Source: Candidatus Leptofilum proximum (GTDB taxonomy: Bacteria > Chloroflexota > Anaerolineae > Promineifilales > Promineifilaceae). Taken from it: a stretch of DNA of 64,000 nucleotides. Location of the stretch: NCBI GenBank assembly GCA_016710325.1, contig JADJXK010000001.1:248001-312000 (forward strand). Direction: 5' to 3'. Numbering within the stretch: position 1 is the first letter of the stretch; every line of letters starts with the position of its first letter. The notes below the pieces were generated by a model. The model ran no database searches. It was not told the origin of the DNA and worked only from the letters and a program-made list of their open reading frames with translations. Shown here piece by piece: positions 55,093-62,522 of this stretch. A program made the translations under genes and the position numbers.

Positions 55093-55170
55093 TACAAACC
55101 CTACAGACTCTCTTCACAAAGTCTCCAGATTCTTGCCTATAGTTTCCGTATGAATGGGGCTGCCGCTTGG
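55093..55170 (+). promoter_or_regulatory. Promoter-like repeat, copy 3
   Basis: TACAGA (55102), TTCACA (55113) and TCCAGA (55124) at 11-bp steps, then TATAGT (55138) as a likely -10. The 11-bp period is that of an OmpR/PhoB-type binding site that replaces the -35. The downstream part, TGAATGGGGCTGCCGCTTGG, is also shared with copy 1. Confidence 0.65.
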
Positions 55171-55197
55171 CAACCCCAAAACCACAGGAGACATTAC

Positions 55198-57132
55198 TTG
55201 AACGCTGGCAAGAAATTTATACAACGCATTCTCGGGTTTGCCTTTTGTCTCGTTACCCTGTCCACGCCGCTGCTTGCCTCGGCCGACGCAGGCGGCTGGC
55301 AGGCAGCTTACTGGAATAACCAGGACCTCTCCGGCGCGCCGGTACTCCAACAATTTGAGGCAGACGCCAACCATAACCCGGCGCTGATTCGGGAATGGAG
55401 GCAGGAACAGCCCTGGCCGCAGGTGGAAGCAGATCATTTTTCGGCCCGCTTTGAGCGCACCTTGTCATTGCAGCCAGGCCGCTACCGCTTTGTGGCCACG
55501 GCCGACGACGGCGTGCGCGTGTGGGTCAACGGTGAGCTAATCATCGACGAGTGGCTGAACCAACCACAAACCACTTACATTGGCTATGCCGACATTCAGG
55601 AAGCAGGTGACGTGCCGGTCAAGGTTGAATATTACGATGACCAGCACCACGCCCGGCTCAACGTCAGCTGGGAGCATGTGTCAGGGTCAGACGCTATTTT
55701 GACGGATGAGCTGTACGAGCCAACGATCACCGCGTGGCGGGGGGAATATTTCAATAACCGCGTGGTCGCCGGTACGCCCAATCTGGTGCGCGATGATGAA
55801 GCGATCAATTTTGATTGGGGGCTGGAGTCGCCCGCCCTAGAAGCGATTAACCGCGACAGCTTTTCGGTGCGCTGGACACGGACGCTGGAACTGTCGGCCG
55901 GTTTGTACCGCTTTATAACGGTAACGGATGACGGGGTACGCTTGTATGTGAACGGCCGTCTCCTCATCGACCAATGGCACACCCAGGCCAATCAATCCCA
56001 CACGGCCGAATTCAACCACCCCGGCGGCAGCGTGACCCTCAAAATGGAGTATTACGATGATATTGGTCTGGCCCAGGCGCAGTTGAATTGGGAGAAAGTG
56101 GGAGAATATACGGCCGTTACCACTCCCACTTCTGCCCCCCCATCCTGGCGCGGCGAATATTTCAACAACACCTTGCTCATCGGCGAGCCTGACCTGGTGC
56201 GGCAAGACCCGGCCATCAACTTCGACTGGGGGTTTGCCTCGCCCGATGAGGATTACCTGCCCCGCTCCGCCTTCTCCGTGCGCTGGACCGGCACGCTGGA
56301 ACTGCCCGCAGGCAGCTACCGCTTCACCACCAGCACCGACGACGGCGTGCGACTGTGGGTGAATAACGAGCTGATCATTGACAAATGGCGCAACCAGGCT
56401 GAACTGGCCTTTTCTGCCGAGATCGATCTGCCTGCCGGGCGCATTCCGGTGAAAATGGAGTACTTCAACGCCGAAAACCAGGCCATCGCTCACCTCAGTT
56501 GGGAGCGGCTGGATGGGCCGCTGCCGGAAAACGTGCTGGTTGGCCCGGAGACAACAGCCGGAACAGGCAGCAGTGTAAGTACGACAACCAATTTGCCCCA
56601 GGCGGCCTACCTAGCGGAGACGTCGCTGACTGCGCAAACCAGCACCAATATCTTGCTCGGACCGCTGAACGTGCGGGCTGAACCCAATTTGCTGGCCAAC
56701 GTGTTGGGCAAGCTGCTGGCAACGGATGACGTGGCGATTTACGGCCGTAGCCAATTCAACAACTGGGTATTGGTGCAACTGGATGACGGCCGCTTCGGCT
56801 GGATCAGCCGCCTCTACACCGATCTGCCCTACGACATCAGCGAGTTGCCCGATGTGTCCCTGCCCTGGCAGCCTGCGCCCACCGCCGATTCAGGCAGCAG
56901 CCCGGTCACGGTGACGCGCAGCAGCTTTCTGGCCCAACTACACCCCCAGCCCAACATCTTAACCGAGCCTATCACCACGCTGCCGGAAGATGAGCCGGTG
57001 GAAGCAGTCGGACGGAACCATTTTTCCACCTGGGTCAAAGTACGCCTGAACGACGGTACGGAAGGCTGGGTGAGCATTTTGACCATCGCGGCGGACTTTG
57101 CCATAAACAGTCTGCCTGATCTGGAAGGGTAA
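55198..57132 (+). CDS. Secreted PA14 x3 plus SH3 x2 protein
   Basis: A 644-residue exported protein. The TTG start at 55198 has AGGAG 7 bp upstream; an ATG at 55150 lies inside the promoter repeat. The signal peptide ends TPLLASA. Three PA14-like sugar-binding modules follow (about residues 18-185, 185-330, 335-455), the last two with WRGEYFNN, INFDWG and TDDGVRL marks, then two SH3b-like modules (LNVRAEPNLLANVLGKLLA and STWVKVRLNDGTEGWVS). It is 6 bp from the permease gene and probably an accessory of the exporter, perhaps binding cell-surface glycans. Confidence 0.8.
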   Translation: MNAGKKFIQRILGFAFCLVTLSTPLLASADAGGWQAAYWNNQDLSGAPVLQQFEADANHNPALIREWRQEQPWPQVEADHFSARFERTLSLQPGRYRFVATADDGVRVWVNGELIIDEWLNQPQTTYIGYADIQEAGDVPVKVEYYDDQHHARLNVSWEHVSGSDAILTDELYEPTITAWRGEYFNNRVVAGTPNLVRDDEAINFDWGLESPALEAINRDSFSVRWTRTLELSAGLYRFITVTDDGVRLYVNGRLLIDQWHTQANQSHTAEFNHPGGSVTLKMEYYDDIGLAQAQLNWEKVGEYTAVTTPTSAPPSWRGEYFNNTLLIGEPDLVRQDPAINFDWGFASPDEDYLPRSAFSVRWTGTLELPAGSYRFTTSTDDGVRLWVNNELIIDKWRNQAELAFSAEIDLPAGRIPVKMEYFNAENQAIAHLSWERLDGPLPENVLVGPETTAGTGSSVSTTTNLPQAAYLAETSLTAQTSTNILLGPLNVRAEPNLLANVLGKLLATDDVAIYGRSQFNNWVLVQLDDGRFGWISRLYTDLPYDISELPDVSLPWQPAPTADSGSSPVTVTRSSFLAQLHPQPNILTEPITTLPEDEPVEAVGRNHFSTWVKVRLNDGTEGWVSILTIAADFAINSLPDLEG

Positions 57133-57138
57133 GTCAGG

Positions 57139-60003
57139 ATGAAACGACAGCTTAACACCACCCTCTCTTTACTCCTGCTGGCCGCCAAACGCGTCTGGAA
57201 CCACCGGCTGTTGATGCTTTGTTTGCTGATTGGGTTAGTAACGGCCGTATCCATTCTAACCAGCATTCCCCTTTACGCCGACGCGGCACAAAACCGCATC
57301 CTGCAAGGGGAACTCACCGAAGCCGGGACAACCCGGCCCGCCTTTTCTTTTCTGTGGCGCTACGTAGGAACCTGGAACGGCAGTCTCACCCAGTCCGCGG
57401 TCCAGCCGGTTGACACCTACCTGCGAGAGCAGGCAGCTAACATCATCGGCCTACCTGCGGAGCAAACAATCCGCCATGTTAGCAGCGACAAGATGCGCCT
57501 GTTTGCCGGTTCGCAGTCGGGCTTTAACGAAAATGAGCCGCTGCTCTGGTCGGCAGTGGGTTTTATCACCGGCCTAGAAGCCAACGTGACGCTGATTGAA
57601 GGAGAATTTCCGTCGGAGCAGGCAGCGGATGGTCCAGTCCAGGTCGTCGTCAGCAGCACGCTGGCCGAGCAGTTGGGCATCCAGGTGGGCGAGCAGTACA
57701 CGCTGCTGACAGACAAGCGCCAGCAAATACCCGTCACGGTGTCCGGCATCTGGACGCCCACCGACCCCACCGCGCCGTTCTGGTTTTATGCCCCGGAATC
57801 GTTCCGCGACCTGCTGCTGACTTCGGAAGGGCAGTTTTGGAGCGGGGCCGCGCCGCAAATGACGCTGCCGGTGGGCACGGCCGTTTGGTATTTGATTTTA
57901 GACGGCCGTTCTGTCCGCCCCGGCACGGTGACATCGCTGCTCAATAACATCCGCATCGTGGAGTCGCGGGTGAACGCCCTGCTCAACGGTGCCGTGCTGG
58001 AAGCCTCCCCGGTGGCCACGTTGCAGCGCTACAGCAGTTCCGCCGGGCTGCTCATTTTTACTCTGACGCTGTTCAGCCTGCCCATCATAGGGCTGGTGTT
58101 TTACTTCGTCATTCTCATTGCCGGGATGGTGGTGCGGCGCGATCAAAGCGAAATTGCCATCCTGCGCAGTCGCGGCATCACCCGACGGCACATAACCATC
58201 ATTTATTTGCTGGAAGGGGTGCTGCTGGGAACGATAGGTATCGGCCTGGGGCTGCTCTTGGGCCGGTGGATTGCCCGGCTGATGGGCCGGACGCAAAGTT
58301 TTTTGGATGCGAACGTTTTGTGGGGATACGGCCGTGATTTGGTCACCGTCATCTCGCCCACCGCGCTGCTGTATGCCGGTTTGGCCGTCGGATTGACGCT
58401 GCTGGCCCTGCTGCTGCCTGCCCTGCGCGCTGCCCGGTTCACCATTGTCAGCCTGCGCGAACAGCAGGCACGAGACGTCAGCGCGCCTGTTTGGCAGCGC
58501 TATTTCCTGGACCTGTTCTTGCTCATTCCCACGGGGTACGGCTGGTACCAGCTCATACGGCAAAATCGCGTGGCCCTGCTCAACAACAGCAGCGATCCTT
58601 TTTCCAATCCGCTGCTGTTCCTGGTACCGATTCTATTTTGCCTGAGTCTGGGATTACTTGCCCTGCGCTTTGTGCCGCTTATCCTGCGCGGCTTGGCGGG
58701 CATCGCCATCCTGCTGCCCTGGACGACGTTGCTCATCACCCTACGCCAACTGGCCCGGGCCACGGCGCAGTACATGGGGCCGCTGCTGCTGCTCACCTTC
58801 ACCCTCAGCCTGGCCACCTTTACCAGCTCGATGGCCACCACCCTGGACGATCATCTCAACAACCAGGTTTATTATGAAACCGGGGCCGATTTAAACCTGC
58901 AGGAACTGGGGGAAGACACGGCCGAGCCGCCCACACCCCAACTTGGCAGTGATGAACAGGAAGAAGAAGACGATGAAGAGGAGGACGAACCGCGCTGGTT
59001 GTTCTTGCCGGTGAGCGTCCACTTAGAGGTTGATGGCGTCAAAGCTGCGGCGCGCGTGGGCGACTACAAGGCCACGGCCAACATCGGCGGCAGCCAGCAG
59101 GCGGGGCGCATCCTGGGCATTGACCGCCTTGATTTTGCCCAAGTAGCCTTTTTCCGGCGTGACTTTGCCAGCAACGAATCGCTAGGCGGCGTGCTGAACC
59201 GGTTGGCAGTGGGGCGAGACTATATTCTGGTCAGCCGCGCCTTCATGCAGCAAAACGGACTGCAAGTTGGCGATCTGCTCCGGCTCACGGTAGAAGCAGC
59301 CGGTGCGTTTGCCCAAATCGATTTTGTTATTGCCGCGCCGCTGGATTATTTCCCCACGCTATACCCGCAGGATGGCCCATTTTTTGTGGCCCACCTGGAC
59401 TATTTGTACGAGAAGCTCGGCGCGCAGTTCCCCTACGACGTGTGGCTGGCCACACAGGCCGATGCCTCCAGCGCCGAGATTGTGCAGGGGGTGCGTGACC
59501 TGGGCTTAAACGTCATCTCCACCGCTGATGCCCAGGAGAAAATCACTGAAGAACAGGCGCGGCCGGAGCGGCAGGGATTGTTTGGTTTGCTTTCGGTAGG
59601 GTTTAGCGCAGCGGCCGTGTTAACCGTGCTTGGTTTCCTGGTCTTTGCCGTGGTTTCGTTTCAGCGCCGCTTTATCGAGTTGGGCATGCTGCGGGCCATT
59701 GGCCTGTCGCTGGGGCAAATGGCGCTGTACCTGGCGGGGGAGCAAATTACCCTAATTCTGGCAGGCATGGGATTGGGAACCGTCCTGGGCCTGGGGGCCA
59801 GCTACTTATTTATTCCTTATTTCCAGGTAGGGCAAACCGCCCGGTCGCTGACGCCGCCTTTTGTGGTGCAGATTGCCTGGGGACAGACCAGCATCATCTA
59901 CGTCGTTTTTGGCGCTGTTTTTCTGCTGGCGGTGTTGGTCCTCATTCTGCTGCTCATGCGCATGAAGGTTTTTGAAGCGATTAAGTTAGGGGAGACGGTG
60001 TAA
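57139..60003 (+). CDS. FtsX-like ABC transporter permease (MacB type)
   Basis: A 954-residue membrane protein. One N-terminal helix, a large periplasmic domain, and FtsX domain 1 with three helices (about 285-430) are followed by a helical pair (450-560), a second periplasmic domain with an acidic insert (EEEDDEEEDEPRW near 620) and FtsX domain 2 (about 820-950) with GLLSVGFSAAAVLTVLGFLV and ELGMLRAIGLSLGQMALYL. Such permeases act mechanically on periplasmic substrates with an ATPase. Start 57139. Confidence 0.85.
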   Translation: MKRQLNTTLSLLLLAAKRVWNHRLLMLCLLIGLVTAVSILTSIPLYADAAQNRILQGELTEAGTTRPAFSFLWRYVGTWNGSLTQSAVQPVDTYLREQAANIIGLPAEQTIRHVSSDKMRLFAGSQSGFNENEPLLWSAVGFITGLEANVTLIEGEFPSEQAADGPVQVVVSSTLAEQLGIQVGEQYTLLTDKRQQIPVTVSGIWTPTDPTAPFWFYAPESFRDLLLTSEGQFWSGAAPQMTLPVGTAVWYLILDGRSVRPGTVTSLLNNIRIVESRVNALLNGAVLEASPVATLQRYSSSAGLLIFTLTLFSLPIIGLVFYFVILIAGMVVRRDQSEIAILRSRGITRRHITIIYLLEGVLLGTIGIGLGLLLGRWIARLMGRTQSFLDANVLWGYGRDLVTVISPTALLYAGLAVGLTLLALLLPALRAARFTIVSLREQQARDVSAPVWQRYFLDLFLLIPTGYGWYQLIRQNRVALLNNSSDPFSNPLLFLVPILFCLSLGLLALRFVPLILRGLAGIAILLPWTTLLITLRQLARATAQYMGPLLLLTFTLSLATFTSSMATTLDDHLNNQVYYETGADLNLQELGEDTAEPPTPQLGSDEQEEEDDEEEDEPRWLFLPVSVHLEVDGVKAAARVGDYKATANIGGSQQAGRILGIDRLDFAQVAFFRRDFASNESLGGVLNRLAVGRDYILVSRAFMQQNGLQVGDLLRLTVEAAGAFAQIDFVIAAPLDYFPTLYPQDGPFFVAHLDYLYEKLGAQFPYDVWLATQADASSAEIVQGVRDLGLNVISTADAQEKITEEQARPERQGLFGLLSVGFSAAAVLTVLGFLVFAVVSFQRRFIELGMLRAIGLSLGQMALYLAGEQITLILAGMGLGTVLGLGASYLFIPYFQVGQTARSLTPPFVVQIAWGQTSIIYVVFGAVFLLAVLVLILLLMRMKVFEAIKLGETV

Positions 60004-61338
60004 ATGATGAAGAAAGTAGCTACTTTAATTGGACTATTACTCATTCTTGGCGCAGCGGCCTGTAGTCAAACCGGGTCGTTGGAGGGGGTAGCGACGCCGA
60101 CGCCGCTGCCGACGCCGGTGGTGCCGGAGAAGCCGCAGTACACGGTGGAGGTGGGCACGGTAGTGAATGCGTTGACGTTTAACGGGCGTATCTCACCCGT
60201 CACTGAAGCCAACCTGGCCTTTGAAACGTCGGGCCTGGTTAGCACGGTGAACGTGTCGGAAGGAGATGATGTGAGCGCAGGTACCGTTTTGGCCGAGCTG
60301 GATATTTCCAGCGAGGAAAAAGCGGTGCGTGACGCCGAACAGGCCCTGATCGAAGCGCAGCGTAAGCTGGAAGAGGCAGAGGCCGAACACGCGGAGAAGC
60401 TGCTGCAGGCGGAAATCAGTCTGCAAAAAAATATGCTGGGCCAGGAGGATGGTGACGATGGCCAGACGCTGTTTAACCTGGAACGGGCGGTGGCGCAGGC
60501 GCAAACGGCCGTTAACAACGCCGCCCAACAATACCAGGCAGCCCTCAGCGATCAAAATGCGGACCCGGATCGGCTGAACGCCCTGGCCCAACAGTTAGAA
60601 AATGCGGAACAAGAGCTGCTGCTGGCTCAGGATAATCTGGAAGAGGCCCAGGCAGGATCAGGCGTCAGTACCAGTGACGAACTGGATCGCATCCAGGCGG
60701 AGCTGGAATACACCAAGCTGCTGCAAGGCATTGGTCCAGAGATGCAGTGGGCGGTGGAAAAAGCGGAACAGGCGCTGGCCGAGGCCCGTGAGAATTTGCA
60801 GAAAGCTCAGCTCATTGCGCCGTTTGACGGCCGTATCCTTTCCATCAGCATCCAGCGCGGCAGTTCAGCCGAGCCATTCCAAACGGCCGTTGTCATGGCC
60901 CAATTGGACGCGTTGGAAATCACCGCCAATCTCGACGCCAGCGATTTGGAACAGCTCAGCGTGGGCCAGACCGCCCAAATCAGCCTCATCAACCGCCCGG
61001 AGACCGTGTTAAACGGCACAGTGCGCACGCTGCCCTATCCCTATGGCGGCGGCGCTGGCGAGTCAGATGATGATGAAACGGTGGTGCGCATCAGCATTGA
61101 CAGCGACGCCAATCTGACCCTGGGCGAGCTGGCCGAAGTCACCATCACTTTGCAGGAAAAAGAAAACGTGCTGTGGCTGCCCCCGGCCGCCATCCGCCAC
61201 TTCCAGGGGCGCGACTTTGTCGTGGTGCAGCAGGCAGGCGGGCAGCAGCGAGTTGACGTGCGGCTGGGCATAGAAAGCGAGGATCGGGTGGAAATCCTGG
61301 AAGGGGTGGAAGCCGGTCAGACAATTGTGGGGGAATGA
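60004..61338 (+). CDS. HlyD/MacA-like periplasmic adaptor lipoprotein
   Basis: A 444-residue adaptor. The lipoprotein signal ends ILGAAACSQT. A biotinyl-lipoyl-like region (ISPVTEANLAFETSGLVSTV) is split by a long coiled coil (about 105-255, with Glu/Ala/Gln-rich heptads), and the beta-barrel part follows (LIAPFDGRILSISIQRGSSA). Joined to the permease (stop and start adjoin) and followed by the ATPase. Confidence 0.85.
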   Translation: MMKKVATLIGLLLILGAAACSQTGSLEGVATPTPLPTPVVPEKPQYTVEVGTVVNALTFNGRISPVTEANLAFETSGLVSTVNVSEGDDVSAGTVLAELDISSEEKAVRDAEQALIEAQRKLEEAEAEHAEKLLQAEISLQKNMLGQEDGDDGQTLFNLERAVAQAQTAVNNAAQQYQAALSDQNADPDRLNALAQQLENAEQELLLAQDNLEEAQAGSGVSTSDELDRIQAELEYTKLLQGIGPEMQWAVEKAEQALAEARENLQKAQLIAPFDGRILSISIQRGSSAEPFQTAVVMAQLDALEITANLDASDLEQLSVGQTAQISLINRPETVLNGTVRTLPYPYGGGAGESDDDETVVRISIDSDANLTLGELAEVTITLQEKENVLWLPPAAIRHFQGRDFVVVQQAGGQQRVDVRLGIESEDRVEILEGVEAGQTIVGE

Positions 61339-61379
61339 CGAACCCTAGGTAGCCGTTTGTTATTAGCTGAGCGCTCTGA

Positions 61380-61430
61380 CTGGAGATTGGAGACTAGAGA
61401 TTTAACCAGTCTCCAATCTCTAATCTCCAG
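61380..61430. repeat. Intergenic hairpin with GGAGATT-word arms
   Basis: AGATTGGAGACT (61384-61395) pairs perfectly with 61408-61419; CTGGAG and CTCCAG (61380, 61425) close the base. The words GGAGATT and TCTCCAATC repeat. It lies between the adaptor and ATPase genes. Confidence 0.7.
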
Positions 61431-61479
61431 CCTCCCAAAGCGGGAATTGGTTTTTGTACGATTACTAAGAGATTTAACT

Positions 61480-62436
61480 ATGGACCCATTCATCGTGTGT
61501 GAAAACCTGGTCAAGATTTATAAGGTGGCCGATTTAGAAGTATTGGCGCTGCAAGGGCTAGATCTGCAGATCGAGAAAGGCGAGCTGGTGGGCATCGTCG
61601 GTACCTCTGGGTCGGGGAAAAGCACTTTCTTGAACGTCTTAGGCGGCTTAATCCAGCCCTCAGCAGGCAAGATACGGGTCGATGGCCAGGATTTGCTCAA
61701 GGCCACGCCCGGCCAGTTAGACAGTTACCGCCGGGAAAAGGTGGGCTTTATCTGGCAGCAGCCAGCCCGCAACCTGCTGGCTTATCTGACAGCTCAGGAA
61801 AACGTGGAACTGCCGATGACCATCTCTGGCATGGGCCTGCGCGAGAAGCAGACCTATGCAGGGGAGCTGTTGGCGGCGGTGGGGCTTTGGGACCACCGCC
61901 GCCATAAACTGGCCCAACTTTCTGGCGGCCAGCAGCAGCGGGTGGCCATTGCCGTGGCTTTAGCCAACAAACCGGCGCTGCTGTTAGGGGATGAACCCAC
62001 AGGCGAACTGGATTCAGCCACGGCCGATGAAATTCTGGCTCTGTTTGAACGGCTCAACAGCGAATACGGACTGACGACAGTGATTGTGACCCATGACCAG
62101 CAGGTGGCGCGGGCGGTGGGGCGGGTGATTACGATTCGCGACGGCCGTACCAGCAGCGAGACCGTGCGGCGGCGGGAAGTGGCCGACAGCCCTGCCGCTT
62201 CGTTTGACGAATTTGTGGTGGTGGACAACGTCGGCCGGTTACAAATTCCACCCGACCTGCGCAACAAAACAGAGCTGGGGGATCGGGCCATCGTCTCGCT
62301 GACGGAAGAGGGTCATCTTTTGATTAAGGCGGTGGCGGAGCGGGCTGGGTCGGTAAACGGCCGTCACGCAGATTCAGCCATGCCTGATACCGCGCCGCCC
62401 AATCGGAAACGGCCGTGGCACTTTGGGAAAAAGTGA
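61480..62436 (+). CDS. ABC transporter ATP-binding protein (MacB/LolD type)
   Basis: A 318-residue ATPase. Walker A VGTSGSGKSTFLNVLGGL, signature LSGGQQQRVAIAVALANKP, Walker B ALLLGDEPTGELD and H-loop VIVTHDQQVARAVG are intact. The last 90 residues are an unusual C-terminal extension. ATG 61480 is the family start; the upstream in-frame extension runs through the hairpin repeat. It completes the permease-adaptor-ATPase operon. Confidence 0.88.
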   Translation: MDPFIVCENLVKIYKVADLEVLALQGLDLQIEKGELVGIVGTSGSGKSTFLNVLGGLIQPSAGKIRVDGQDLLKATPGQLDSYRREKVGFIWQQPARNLLAYLTAQENVELPMTISGMGLREKQTYAGELLAAVGLWDHRRHKLAQLSGGQQQRVAIAVALANKPALLLGDEPTGELDSATADEILALFERLNSEYGLTTVIVTHDQQVARAVGRVITIRDGRTSSETVRRREVADSPAASFDEFVVVDNVGRLQIPPDLRNKTELGDRAIVSLTEEGHLLIKAVAERAGSVNGRHADSAMPDTAPPNRKRPWHFGKK

Positions 62437-62449
62437 TGCGTTGAAACCC

Positions 62450-62505
62450 AACCTCCCGGAGGTTTCGTCCAAGACGATCACTCAGGAACAAACCTCCGGG
62501 AGGTT
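62450..62505. terminator. Paired AACCTCC/GGAGGTT palindromes
   Basis: AACCTCCCGGAGGTT (62450-62464) and AACCTCCGGGAGGTT (62491-62505) are each palindromic and also complementary to one another, a 15-bp stem with a 26-base loop. No T run follows. Probable transcript end or mRNA structure before the binding-protein gene. Confidence 0.6.
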
Positions 62506-62522
62506 ATTTCGAGGAGACAAAA

